Positions 35,513-42,178 are shown, numbered from the stretch's first letter. The stretch is 42,178 bases of DNA from Flavonifractor sp. An306 (GCF_002159455.1 NZ_NFIQ01000036.1:1-42178), one strand, 5' to 3'. Program-made: numbers and translations. Notes: generated from the sequence alone by a model not told the origin.

Positions 35513-35607
35513 TCCATTCCAGTATAATGGAGGGGCAGAATGGCCCTGTCAAAACCTTCTGCCCCTCGCCTCGCCCGGTGCGCCAACACCGAGCGGGGCA
35601 TTTTTAT
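35513..35607. repeat. Structured direct repeat, copy B
   Basis: A 95-bp copy of the repeat at 35031-35122. It differs by one substitution near the middle and by short indels. The first hairpin has one extra A on one arm and one extra T on the other (GGGGCAGAA/TTCTGCCCC), so pairing is kept. The terminator stem is identical. It overlaps the stop codon of the 464-residue gene. Confidence 0.85.
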
Positions 35608-36998
35608 CCAAGATCAGACATATCCTCTTCAATTTTTACTTGAATCTCTTCCTGAGAAAGCCCAGCTTTTGCTAGAAGTGCTCCGCGATTCGATGCGATA
35701 GTAGTTGCAGCTGTTACGGCGTTCTGAATGTTTTCCTGTGCATTGGAAAGATCGCTGGTTTTCCGTGAGTCCAAATATTTCATAAGGGATTCTGCCGCCA
35801 TTTGGTCAGAAAGTGCCATTGATTCAAAAGCAGATAAGTATGCTTTTTCTTCATCTGATTCTCCAAAATCGAAAGCAAGAGACATATTAGCAAAATATTC
35901 TTTAGAATCTTCACAATATTGATAAAAGTCAGCAGAACTTATATTTCCGTTAGAAAAATCATTCATAGCGTTCATGAGGTTATTATGAGCGGTATATAAA
36001 TTCACAAATTCAGGCCACGTTTTTTCATCAAATTCAAGCCAGGTGTTTTCAGAAGTATTGGATACTCCAGCTTCAACCATCACGGGGTTATTTGGGTCAT
36101 CAAAAAAATTGGTGTATGAAATATATGCAATGTCAATAGTGTTTTCTTCATCACCATATGTACACCAAAGATCATGTACACCACAGTTTTCAATGCGGTA
36201 TGCTGCGGGTGTATCGGCAACGACGTGTCCACTGTCTAAATTGTACATTTGGGGGATCGTGTCCTTGCTGCTGAAAGTTGCAGGGATAAAGATCTGTATG
36301 CGAGCAAGCGTTCCTTCATAAAAATCGTACACATAATTTCCGTCATGATAGCTTAATGATTTCACCGGATACTCTGAAGCACCAAACTGATAATTCCAAT
36401 CCTCTGATTTTTGGGGTTCACCAAGGTCTGCAACGACTTCCTCCATGGTTTTGGGTCGTGCAACACCATCTTCTTCCACCAAGAATCTTTTTGCATCAAA
36501 GACTTGCTTAACGTCAGAATCTGTGCTGGAAAGGGAATTTCCAGCAGCAATCATTGATGATAGACCAAGCACGATAGCTACACCAGCAATAATTAATGCA
36601 ATGGTTAAGGTGTGGCTTTTCTTTTGTGGCGCGGAGCCGCTTTTCGAGGGAATTTCCTCCAGCATTGCATTTACAAAGCAGTGATATGTTCGACTATCTA
36701 TATTTATGACACATTTAGACTCATCTATAAATTCCACGGCCACAAGGAATTCATCTGTTTTTTGGGAACTTTCCGAAAGAGCACAGATGGAACTTAAAAG
36801 TTCTGCGCCAAGGATCTCCAACGAAAGACTGCTGGATTCATCTTTGGTAGATTCCTTGGTGACAGGCTCATACCTTTTAATGTTTTGCTTATTCAAAAAG
36901 ATGGTCTTTGATCCTTTGAGGTTAATAAAGGGGCCTTTTGCTCCACACACAATGCCACGACCTTTATAGTCGCCGGCAACAACAGAATTTTTCGCCAT
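35604..36998 (-). CDS. AT-rich cargo membrane protein, unknown function
   Basis: A 464-residue protein from ATG 36998 (GAGG ten bases upstream; the alignment with its paralogue also begins here, AKNSVVAGDYKGRG). Residues 1-115 form the domain shared with the 115-residue protein. One membrane helix lies at about 130-152 (LTIALIIAGVAIVLGLSSMIAA). Residues about 180-300 are a beta-rich extracellular region (YEGTLARIQIFIPA), and the C-terminal ~150 residues are helical. Base composition is far more AT-rich than the flanks, a sign of separate origin. I do not recognise a family. It may be a prophage moron or accessory gene. Confidence 0.75.
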   Translation of the reverse strand: MAKNSVVAGDYKGRGIVCGAKGPFINLKGSKTIFLNKQNIKRYEPVTKESTKDESSSLSLEILGAELLSSICALSESSQKTDEFLVAVEFIDESKCVINIDSRTYHCFVNAMLEEIPSKSGSAPQKKSHTLTIALIIAGVAIVLGLSSMIAAGNSLSSTDSDVKQVFDAKRFLVEEDGVARPKTMEEVVADLGEPQKSEDWNYQFGASEYPVKSLSYHDGNYVYDFYEGTLARIQIFIPATFSSKDTIPQMYNLDSGHVVADTPAAYRIENCGVHDLWCTYGDEENTIDIAYISYTNFFDDPNNPVMVEAGVSNTSENTWLEFDEKTWPEFVNLYTAHNNLMNAMNDFSNGNISSADFYQYCEDSKEYFANMSLAFDFGESDEEKAYLSAFESMALSDQMAAESLMKYLDSRKTSDLSNAQENIQNAVTAATTIASNRGALLAKAGLSQEEIQVKIEEDMSDLG

Positions 36999-37040
36999 GC
37001 CACGCATACCTCACTTTCCTGCATAAGAAAAAAGAATTAG

Positions 37041-37427
37041 TTATGCTTCTTTTTCACCCAGTTCAGCCGCACTAGGTTTTTTAAAGCGGCCACCGGCGGC
37101 CAGATCCTCAGCATATTCCACCACGCGCTCTCGGCCTTCTTCATTCATTTGACCCATTGCAGCAGAAATCCGAGATGCTTCATCTTTGGTAAGCACCCCC
37201 ACACTGTCTACAGATGGTGTGGGGGTATTTTCTTCGCCTCTACACAGATCCTCTAAGGTATACCCGAGGTAATAGACTAGCTTCTGCATAGTCGGAAGTT
37301 TAGGGTCTTTTGTTGCACCCGCAAACAATTTTTCAAGTGTAGGCTCCGGGATTCCTGAACCTTTGGCGATTTCTGCGGTTGTTTTCCCAGATGCCGCTTT
37401 CATCTTTTTTAAATTCTCTTGCCACAA
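37041..37427 (-). CDS. cI-type phage repressor (Xre HTH)
   Basis: A 128-residue protein with a TTG start at 37427, eight bases after AAAGGAGG. Residues about 15-60 form a helix-turn-helix (KTTAEIAKGSGIPEPTLEKLF, then PTMQKLVYYLGYTLEDL). The C-terminal half is short and helical, with no LexA-like peptidase domain, so induction must use another route. It is divergent from the Cro-like gene with palindromic operator candidates between them. Confidence 0.85.
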   Translation of the reverse strand: MWQENLKKMKAASGKTTAEIAKGSGIPEPTLEKLFAGATKDPKLPTMQKLVYYLGYTLEDLCRGEENTPTPSVDSVGVLTKDEASRISAAMGQMNEEGRERVVEYAEDLAAGGRFKKPSAAELGEKEA

Positions 37428-37453
37428 CCCGTTTTCCTCCTTTCTTGGCTACT

Positions 37454-37482
37454 ACAATACCACACCAAAGCCATAAAATCAA
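37454..37482 (-). promoter_or_regulatory. Repressor promoter
   Basis: On the minus strand, TTGATT (37482-37477) and TATTGT (37459-37454) are separated by 17 bases, just upstream of the repressor ribosome site. Confidence 0.7.
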
Positions 37483-37493
37483 GAAAAAACTTT

Positions 37494-37535
37494 CCTTGCA
37501 AGGTGGAAAATGTTCTTGACACCCTCCTTACAAGG
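37494..37535. promoter_or_regulatory. Pair of palindromic operator candidates
   Basis: CCTTGCAAGG (37494-37503) and CCTTACAAGG (37526-37535), both followed by TGG, are 32 bp apart, about three helical turns. The second lies within the spacer of the rightward promoter, so repressor or Cro binding there would block it. Confidence 0.75.
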
Positions 37536-37544
37536 TGGTATAGT
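37516..37544 (+). promoter_or_regulatory. Rightward early promoter
   Basis: TTGACA (37516-37521), a 17-base spacer and TATAGT (37539-37544) form a near-consensus promoter for the early gene run. The leader contains a short palindrome CCACCGC-AC-GCGGTGG (37556-37571) just before the ribosome site. Confidence 0.85.
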
Positions 37545-37585
37545 GCTGATATAGACCACCGCACGCGGTGGAAAGGAGGTGCTAT

Positions 37586-37798
37586 ATGGTGTTTAAAAAT
37601 TTACAGGCCGAGATGGTCCGCCGCAGTGTTACTCCCGTTGCTATTTCCAAGGTCATCAATAAGACCGAGAAGAGCACCCGGGCAAAGCTCTCTGGTCGTT
37701 ATCCGTTTACTCTTCCCGAGGCGAAGGCTGTCCGAGACACCTTTTTCCCTGGGATGGACCTGGATTTCTTGTTTTTCCAGTCCGACAACACCAACTGA
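37586..37798 (+). CDS. Cro-like small regulator
   Basis: A 70-residue protein; ATG 37586 follows AAAGGAGG. VFKNLQAEMVRRSVTPVAISKVINKTEKSTRAKLSG has the form of a helix-turn-helix of a kind common in Firmicutes prophages; the rest (LPEAKAVRDTFFPGMDLDFLF) matches the usual C-terminal helices. It is first in the rightward run and opposite the repressor, as in a cI/cro switch. Confidence 0.8.
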   Translation: MVFKNLQAEMVRRSVTPVAISKVINKTEKSTRAKLSGRYPFTLPEAKAVRDTFFPGMDLDFLFFQSDNTN

Positions 37799-37816
37799 GA
37801 GGAGGTGAGCAGAGAA

Positions 37817-37984
37817 ATGGAGCAAAAGCAGATAAAGAAAATCCTCGGCGAGCAGCTGGAACTGCTGGCCGAGGTTTCCAAAGGCAGGCCGGATAATTTG
37901 CCGGAGTTGTCGGCGGCTATGTGCGAGATAGCTGACCGGTTAGAAGAGATCTGCGACCCGCTTATTCATCGGGAAGAGACTTGA
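37817..37984 (+). CDS. Small hypothetical prophage protein
   Basis: A 55-residue ORF from ATG 37817, preceded by GAGGAGG. It is acidic and helical (ILGEQLELLAEVSKGRPDN, AAMCEIADRLEEICDPL). Family unknown. Its 3' end overlaps the convergent small ORF by 23 bp. Confidence 0.6.
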   Translation: MEQKQIKKILGEQLELLAEVSKGRPDNLPELSAAMCEIADRLEEICDPLIHREET

Positions 37985-38114
37985 CAGCATCGTAGAACGC
38001 TTTGAGTAGGGCCTTTAGGTCTGAATGTTCGGGGAGCTTAACATCGTCTCTGGAATAGACGGCCTGAATGTAATCCCCAGCGAGTTCAACGGCGAGTTCT
38101 TTGTCGGTTTTCAA
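37962..38114 (-). CDS. Small hypothetical prophage protein, convergent
   Basis: A 50-residue ORF with a TTG start at 38114, seven bases after AAAGGAGG. The sequence is helical (KTDKELAVELAGDYIQAVYS, LKALLKAFYDAVKSLPDE). The very good ribosome site argues that it is real despite the overlap with the + strand ORF. Function unknown. Confidence 0.6.
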   Translation of the reverse strand: MKTDKELAVELAGDYIQAVYSRDDVKLPEHSDLKALLKAFYDAVKSLPDE

Positions 38115-38232
38115 TGGCTCACCTCCTTTCGCCCGGCTTGCCAATAAATTGTAGCATGGCGAGAGGGAGGGGGCAAGCCTTGGAGCCGGAGCTATCAGGC
38201 CGACAACGCCAGCTGAGAGGGGGTGAGTATTG

Positions 38233-38520
38233 ATGAACAAAAACAAACCCCGCCCTGATAAGGGCCGGGAACTGGCAAAGGTTCGGTTTACAACCGACGG
38301 GGTTGTCGGGAAGCTCATCGTTAATGGCGTAGACCTTTCCATGTGCTGTGAGGAAGTGAAGATTCACCAGGGCGGAGGAGAATGCGCAACCATTGAGTTG
38401 AGAATCATTCCCGATGATGTAGAGATCGACGGAGATTTCAAAGTGCTGGGTACGAGGCTGATTGGTAAATGGGGCAAGCCTCGGCCCGCCTCGGACACTG
38501 ATTCTGATGCGGACACTTGA
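38233..38520 (+). CDS. Hypothetical prophage protein
   Basis: A 95-residue protein from ATG 38233 after GAGGGGGTG. It has a beta-strand pattern (VRFTTDGVVGKLIVNGVDLS, CATIELRIIPDDVEIDGDF). I do not recognise the family. Small early-region genes of this kind often lie between the switch and replication genes. Confidence 0.65.
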   Translation: MNKNKPRPDKGRELAKVRFTTDGVVGKLIVNGVDLSMCCEEVKIHQGGGECATIELRIIPDDVEIDGDFKVLGTRLIGKWGKPRPASDTDSDADT

Positions 38521-38576
38521 GCATGGTTTTGTCAATGTTCGGCAGGCTATTTCAGATGAGAAAGGGTGTTAATCAA

Positions 38577-38972
38577 GTGATTACAATCAGAACAGCACAG
38601 AAAAGGACGAATCACATTACAATCATGGCGCCTGCGGCCCTGGGCAAAGATGCGGTATATGCCCTGAAGGATGCCTTGACCAAGGAAAACCGGCTTCGGT
38701 CCAAGGTAGGTAAGGAGCAGTTTTCTTATGAGATCAAAGTTTGCGGCCCGGATCCCAGGCCGACAACGCCGCTTCCCACAGAACGCACACCGAGCCAAGG
38801 TGAAGGACTTGGGAATGAATTGGACAAGCTCCTTGGTGCAGAGGTATTCAAAGAACTGGGGCAAGACTTGGCCATGGTGATCGCACAGTATGGACTGACA
38901 AGGGATCCGGAAATTTGCGAAAAGGTTTTCCGCTATATGGCTTTCGTAATTTCAGGCTGGAATTCCATGTGA
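38577..38972 (+). CDS. Hypothetical prophage protein
   Basis: A 131-residue protein from GTG 38577 (AAAGGG ten bases before). The open frame extends to 38517, but the upstream ATGs have no ribosome site. The N-terminal part (ITIRTAQKRTNHITIMAPAA) and the C-terminal helices (AEVFKELGQDLAMVIAQYGL) are joined by a linker coded by a short sequence that recurs near 39785. Function unknown; start uncertain. Confidence 0.55.
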   Translation: MITIRTAQKRTNHITIMAPAALGKDAVYALKDALTKENRLRSKVGKEQFSYEIKVCGPDPRPTTPLPTERTPSQGEGLGNELDKLLGAEVFKELGQDLAMVIAQYGLTRDPEICEKVFRYMAFVISGWNSM

Positions 38973-38985
38973 AGGGGAGAAAAAA

Positions 38986-39246
38986 ATGTTGAAAAGCTAC
39001 ATCAGGTATGAAGAGGCCGGAGAGATCTTCATTGATGACCTGACTGGCCTTGACCTTGACCAGGTGCTTTTCCGTGCGGCAAAACAGTATGCCTTTTCCG
39101 ACTGTTCGGACGCCGAGGTTTTGGAGGTCGTCCACGACGGCAAACGATACACCTATGACGGGTGGGAGCCGGGCATGACATTCACATTCCGAAACAAGGC
39201 TGGTGAGATCGTTTGGTCTCATAGCTTCCCAAGCTGGGATCATTAA
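38986..39246 (+). CDS. Hypothetical prophage protein
   Basis: An 86-residue acidic protein from ATG 38986 after GAAGGGGAG. It alternates strand and turn (YIRYEEAGEIFIDDLTGLDL, VVHDGKRYTYDGWEPGMTF). No known family. Same run as its neighbours. Confidence 0.65.
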   Translation: MLKSYIRYEEAGEIFIDDLTGLDLDQVLFRAAKQYAFSDCSDAEVLEVVHDGKRYTYDGWEPGMTFTFRNKAGEIVWSHSFPSWDH

Positions 39247-39265
39247 AAGCACAGAGGTGATGAAA

Positions 39266-39451
39266 ATGGTGATATACAAGTGGGTTGGCGGGGAATTAAA
39301 GGGCTGTTTCTCCACGCTGGATGAAGAAGCGGTCGAGCAGATGTGTAAGGATCTGGACGACCCTGAGAATGACACTGTGGAGTACAAGGATAGAGACGAT
39401 CGTTTGGTAGCGGGCTGGAGAGACAAAAAGGGCCAGTTCCATGGCGCTTGA
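39266..39451 (+). CDS. Small hypothetical prophage protein
   Basis: A 61-residue protein from ATG 39266, eight bases after AGAGGTG; ATG 39260 is possible. It is acidic (TLDEEAVEQMCKDLDDPEND). The frame overlaps the following small membrane peptide by 11 bp. Function unknown. Confidence 0.55.
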   Translation: MVIYKWVGGELKGCFSTLDEEAVEQMCKDLDDPENDTVEYKDRDDRLVAGWRDKKGQFHGA

Positions 39452-39530
39452 TGTGGTGTATGTAAACAGCCGAAACGCCCTTTTTGGGCTGGTGGTCCTT
39501 GCTTGGATCATCAAGCACTGGAATGAGTGA
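39441..39530 (+). CDS. Possible 29-residue membrane peptide
   Basis: A short frame from ATG 39441 to TGA 39530, overlapping the end of the previous gene. Its middle is hydrophobic (ALFGLVVLAWIIKHW). It fits the spacing between neighbours, but evidence is only size, frame and hydrophobicity. Confidence 0.35.
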   Translation: MALDVVYVNSRNALFGLVVLAWIIKHWNE

Positions 39531-39542
39531 GGAGGTGAATTT

Positions 39543-39869
39543 TTGAGCCGATACGATGTGCTTTTATTGGAGCTGCTGCGGCGCATTGATGAAAAGGCTG
39601 ATCGGATTGCCACAGCCCTGGAAAAGCTATCACCCCCCGGCGGGCAAGACCGGGGGGCGAATAAGACGGTTTCCATCAGTGCTTCGGGCCACAGTTCTGT
39701 GGAAGATCGAAAGAATTTGGCGGACATTATTCAGGCAATTCTGACGGAGCAAGTTCGGGCGAGTAGCTCACGGCAACAACCTTGTCCCACAGGACACACA
39801 CCGACCCAAGACGAAGGACCTCTTCCTGCCTGGCCTGACCAGAAATCGGACACACTACAGCATCCGTGA
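39543..39869 (+). CDS. Hypothetical prophage protein with degenerate 3' part
   Basis: A 108-residue protein with a TTG start at 39543 after GGAGGTGAA. The first ~70 residues look like a real helical protein (YDVLLLELLRRIDEKADRIA, NLADIIQAILTEQVR). The last ~35 residues are Pro/Gln-rich and lie over the antisense candidate gene at 39727-39990, so the tail may be read-through into sequence made for the other strand. Confidence 0.5.
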   Translation: MSRYDVLLLELLRRIDEKADRIATALEKLSPPGGQDRGANKTVSISASGHSSVEDRKNLADIIQAILTEQVRASSSRQQPCPTGHTPTQDEGPLPAWPDQKSDTLQHP

Positions 39870-39990
39870 TCCAGATTCCAGGCCTCCCAAGGAAATCTTG
39901 GCTTTCAGCACAGACACCGGCATACATTTTGGATTCTGTGTAAAGAGCCACTTTTTCTCACGGGTTTGGGAACTTTATTACATTCGACAT
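39727..39990 (-). pseudogene. Small prophage gene with in-frame TGA (interrupted or restarting)
   Basis: On the minus strand ATG 39990 has a good ribosome site (AAAGGTGGTGATAAT) and begins MSNVIKFPNP, then meets TGA at 39960-39958. The same frame continues for 74 more residues from a GTG at 39951 (ALYTESKMYAGVCAESQDFL, VCVLWDKVVAVSYSPE) to a stop at 39727. Either a nonsense mutation split one ~87-residue gene, or the 10-codon leader couples translation to a GTG restart. Function unknown. Confidence 0.45.
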
Positions 39991-40005
39991 ATTATCACCA
40001 CCTTT

Positions 40006-40023
40006 CGTGACCAGTGTATCACG
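40006..40023. promoter_or_regulatory. Inverted repeat, possible operator
   Basis: CGTGA and TCACG separated by eight bases lie between the divergent starts of the minus-strand small gene (39990) and the Xre regulator (about 40063). The position suits an autoregulatory site. Confidence 0.45.
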
Positions 40024-40062
40024 GTGCAGGTGGGAAAGGAAGTAACAATATGCAGTAAGGGG

Positions 40063-40359
40063 GTGAGCTTTACGCCGAATGATTTTTCCAAGACTGTGGG
40101 GAGGAAAATAAGGGATCTTCGTAAGCTTTATGGCCTGACGCAAAGTGAACTTGGAGGCCGGATCGGATCTCCGTCTATCACGGTCCGCCAGTGGGAAGCG
40201 GGGAAAAGGCTTCCCAAACTTCAGATGCTGTGCAAGGTGGCGAATGCATTGGGCGTTCCGGTTTCTTCCTTACTTCCTGAGCAGAAGTTGGTTGAGTGGG
40301 ACAGACAAAAAACAGCCGCCCCCGGGTGTGCGAGACCCGGAGACGGCAGAAAGGAATGA
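40063..40359 (+). CDS. Xre-family helix-turn-helix regulator
   Basis: A 98-residue protein if started at GTG 40063; the frame is open to 39898, so the start is uncertain. Residues about 9-65 are a canonical HTH_3 (VGRKIRDLRKLYGLTQSELG, SITVRQWEAGKRLPK, KVANALGVPVSSLL). It may control the divergent small gene and other element genes. Confidence 0.8.
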   Translation: MSFTPNDFSKTVGRKIRDLRKLYGLTQSELGGRIGSPSITVRQWEAGKRLPKLQMLCKVANALGVPVSSLLPEQKLVEWDRQKTAAPGCARPGDGRKE

Positions 40360-40364
40360 AACTA

Positions 40365-40613
40365 ATGGCAGTATATCACAATTCGTCCGCTATTGCAAAT
40401 GAGATCAAAGCCAAGCGGAATATCCTCCGGGATCGCTATGGCGGGATGATGACCCTGAAAGACCTCATGGAGGAACTGGGGTACGGGTCGCGGATCTCGG
40501 CCCGGAGAGCGGTGGAGGCAATGGGCCTTCCGGCCACGCAGGTGGGCCGGATGAAGAAATACGACACCGACGTGGTGGCACGCCGGCTTGTGGAATTAAG
40601 GGGGATGTGCTGA
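40365..40613 (+). CDS. Small DNA-binding protein, excisionase/winged-helix-like
   Basis: An 82-residue protein from ATG 40365, with AGAAAGGA upstream. LKDLMEELGYGSRISARRAV followed by AMGLPATQVGRMKKYDTD resembles the helix-turn-helix and recognition region of MerR/excisionase-type proteins. The assignment is tentative. TGATG overlap with the next ORF. Confidence 0.55.
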   Translation: MAVYHNSSAIANEIKAKRNILRDRYGGMMTLKDLMEELGYGSRISARRAVEAMGLPATQVGRMKKYDTDVVARRLVELRGMC

Positions 40614-40720
40614 TGACCCGAGAGCAGCGCCGGTACTGGCGCAGAGAGAAGATCAAGGCCGTGGTTACGGTGGTGCTTATTGTGTTGTGCGTAATCATGA
40701 TCGAGGTGATTGCGAGGTGA
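40613..40720 (+). CDS. 35-residue single-pass membrane peptide
   Basis: ATG 40613 overlaps the previous stop by one base. A basic N-terminus (TREQRRYWRREKIK) is followed by one membrane helix (AVVTVVLIVLCVIMIEVIA). Coupled translation and the positive-inside pattern support a real small membrane protein. Confidence 0.55.
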   Translation: MTREQRRYWRREKIKAVVTVVLIVLCVIMIEVIAR

Positions 40721-40728
40721 GGGCAATA

Positions 40729-40932
40729 ATGGTTGCGGGAATATCAATTATTGTTTTGCTGGTACTGGCTATGGCCCTGTACCACCCGGGGGTAGAGCTG
40801 CCCCCGATTGACACCCCGGAGATCGTGGAGATCATCACTCCGGCTCCGGCCATGCCCATCGAGGTCATAGATGGGGAAGTGTGGGTGGCCATCCCAGTCG
40901 AGGGGATGGCCGGAAAGGAGCACGAGGGATGA
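40729..40932 (+). CDS. Small N-terminally anchored membrane protein
   Basis: A 67-residue protein from ATG 40729 (GAGGTGAGGG upstream). A membrane helix at about 5-22 (ISIIVLLVLAMALYHPG) precedes a Pro/Ile-rich outer part (DTPEIVEIITPAPAMPIEVI). Function unknown. Ends in an ATGA overlap with the next gene. Confidence 0.55.
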   Translation: MVAGISIIVLLVLAMALYHPGVELPPIDTPEIVEIITPAPAMPIEVIDGEVWVAIPVEGMAGKEHEG

Positions 40933-41258
40933 TCAACAAGGAAACGTGTGGCCCCGTGTACCGCTATGAGGTCAGGAACCCGGATTATGGGGTCCTGGAG
41001 GTAAACCACCTGAGCATAGAAGGTGCGATTCGGGAGGCGGTAAGACAGTGGGGCGCGGATTGGCGGACAACAGCCTGCGACTGCACGGCCAGGAAGCTGG
41101 GATCCGCAAGAAAGCCGCGGTGCAGGCGGTGCATGAGAGAATTTGGCCGCCCAGGGGACTATGCCGCATACTGCCCGGACTGCGAGCGGGTCAATGAACA
41201 GCGCCGGAGAGAACGTGCGGCCAGAAAAGAAGATAGAAGGGCAGGTATGCGGAAGTGA
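40929..41258 (+). CDS. Small cysteine-rich zinc-ribbon-like protein
   Basis: A 109-residue protein; ATG 40929 overlaps the previous stop by 4 bp. Cysteines in CDC, CRRC and CPDC in the second half look like a metal-binding knuckle, followed by an Arg-rich tail (NEQRRRERAARKEDRRAGM). It may bind nucleic acid. Its stop overlaps the GTG of the next gene. Confidence 0.6.
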   Translation: MINKETCGPVYRYEVRNPDYGVLEVNHLSIEGAIREAVRQWGADWRTTACDCTARKLGSARKPRCRRCMREFGRPGDYAAYCPDCERVNEQRRRERAARKEDRRAGMRK

Positions 41259-42178
41259 GCACAAACGAAGTGATCAGCAAGACCGAAGCAGCCATACCCC
41301 GGACCGTGGAAACCGTGACGCTGGAGATCCAAACCCTTCAGCACCAGGCCCAGCAAATGCTTTTGGGATACGCCATCGAGATCGGCCGCCGGCTGGTGGA
41401 GGTTAAGGCCATGCTGCCCCATGGGCAGTGGGGGGAGTACATCAAGCAGAAGGTGGGCTATTCCCAGTCCACGGCCAACAACCTGATGCGCATTTTTGAG
41501 GAGTACGGTGCGCCGCAGCAATCCATATTCGGCCCGGAGGCAAATTCCCAAGCGCTTGGGAATTTGAGTTATACCAAGGCTTTGCAGCTCCTGGCTATTC
41601 CTGCGGAGGAGCGGGAGGCATTTGTAGAAGAGAACCATGTAGAGGACATGAGCACTCGGGAATTGGACAAAGCAATCCGCGAGCGGGACGAGGCCCGGGC
41701 CGCGGCCGAACACGCCGCAGCCGATCAGCGGACTGCGGAGCAGGCCCGAGATAAGATGGCGGAGGATATGCGGCTGCTCAATGCCCGTTTGTCTGGGGCC
41801 CGTGAGGAGCGGGAACAGGCCATGCAGGACGTTGCCCGTCTGGAGGCCGAATTGGCGGACCTGAAGGCCCGTCCGGTTGAGGTGTCCGTGGAGACGGTGG
41901 TGGATCAGGACGCCGTGGACAAGGCAAGGGCGGACGCCATTGCCGAGATGCAGGCCAAGCTGGACAAGGCCCGGGACAAGCAGAAGCAGGCCGAGGCCGC
42001 TGTGGAGGTTATGAAACGCTCCATGGAGGAGCAAGAGAAGGCGGCGAAGAAGGCTGCCATGTCCGGGGATGTAGAGATGGCCCAGTTCGATGCGTTTTAC
42101 GGCCAGGTCAAAGAGATGGGCAATAAAATGAATGACCTGTTAATCAAGGCCAGAAGCAGGGAGGATAAGACAGTAGCC
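41255..42178 (+). CDS. DUF3102 family protein (3' partial)
   Basis: A frame open from GTG 41255 through the right edge (308 codons without a stop). The N-terminal region (GYAIEIGRRLVEVKAMLPHG, WGEYIKQKVGYSQSTANNLM) is typical of DUF3102, found in phage and ICE early regions of Firmicutes. Residues from about 120 on are a long Ala/Glu/Arg-rich coiled coil. Role not established; a replication or partition accessory has been suggested by context only. The GTG overlaps the previous stop. Confidence 0.82.
   Translation, partial: MSTNEVISKTEAAIPRTVETVTLEIQTLQHQAQQMLLGYAIEIGRRLVEVKAMLPHGQWGEYIKQKVGYSQSTANNLMRIFEEYGAPQQSIFGPEANSQALGNLSYTKALQLLAIPAEEREAFVEENHVEDMSTRELDKAIRERDEARAAAEHAAADQRTAEQARDKMAEDMRLLNARLSGAREEREQAMQDVARLEAELADLKARPVEVSVETVVDQDAVDKARADAIAEMQAKLDKARDKQKQAEAAVEVMKRSMEEQEKAAKKAAMSGDVEMAQFDAFYGQVKEMGNKMNDLLIKARSREDKTVA

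Overview
The window comes from a GC-rich member of the Clostridia, most likely a gut Oscillospiraceae-type bacterium (Flavonifractor/Lawsonibacter-like). This inference rests on strong AGGAGG ribosome binding sites, frequent GTG/TTG starts, a SpoIIE/RsbW-type partner-switching module and a Clostridia-style prophage integrase. The species cannot be fixed from the sequence alone.

Positions 1-23327 hold the distal half of a phage-tail-like contractile injection system (CIS, of the Afp/PVC/MAC eCIS lineage), all on the + strand and tightly coupled. In order it encodes a repeat-rich Pro/Gln protein running in from the left edge, a LysM tube-initiator (Afp7-like), a spike hub and a separate OB-fold/beta-helix spike (together Afp8-like), a gp25 wedge protein, two large baseplate-J-type proteins, a tail-I-like protein, and an Ig-domain protein that may be the adhesin. 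After these comes a group not found in textbook CIS loci: a pseudokinase-like protein, a four-pass membrane pseudo-cyclase, a small single-pass membrane protein, and a single-pass MORN-repeat protein with a TolC-like helical tail. The CIS genes then resume with the DUF4255/Pvc16 cap, a carboxypeptidase-regulatory-like protein, a DUF4280 PAAR-like tip and the AAA+ ATPase. Sheath, tube and tape-measure genes are not in the window and should lie to the left.

Positions 23357-31442 hold a partner-switching cassette: a STAS antagonist, a MATE transporter fused to an RsbW-like ATPase domain, two near-duplicate membrane sensors (the first a phosphatase lacking its metal ligands, the second an intact SpoIIE/PP2C), a stand-alone RsbW-like kinase, and two GNAT-fold proteins. 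No sigma factor is encoded, so the output is probably post-translational. A DUF4157 HEXXH protein (31457-32926), a family repeatedly linked to eCIS loci, closes the run and is the best candidate effector. A strong bidirectional terminator separates it from a convergent LytTR response regulator.

Positions 33835 to the right edge are an integrated element (prophage or ICE-like) inserted in the 3' half of a tRNA-Gly gene. They contain a tRNA fragment as attachment-site scar, a tyrosine integrase, two paralogous AT-rich cargo genes each followed by a copy of a ~93-bp structured repeat, a divergent cI/cro-type switch with visible promoters and operators, a run of small early genes, and a DUF3102 protein cut by the window end.

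The main point of interest is the coupling of a CIS to a membrane and signalling module built largely from catalytically degenerate enzymes (pseudokinase, pseudo-cyclase, pseudophosphatase). This suggests a membrane-tethered, signal-gated injection apparatus in a Gram-positive anaerobe. That link is inferred from synteny and motif loss and has not been shown.
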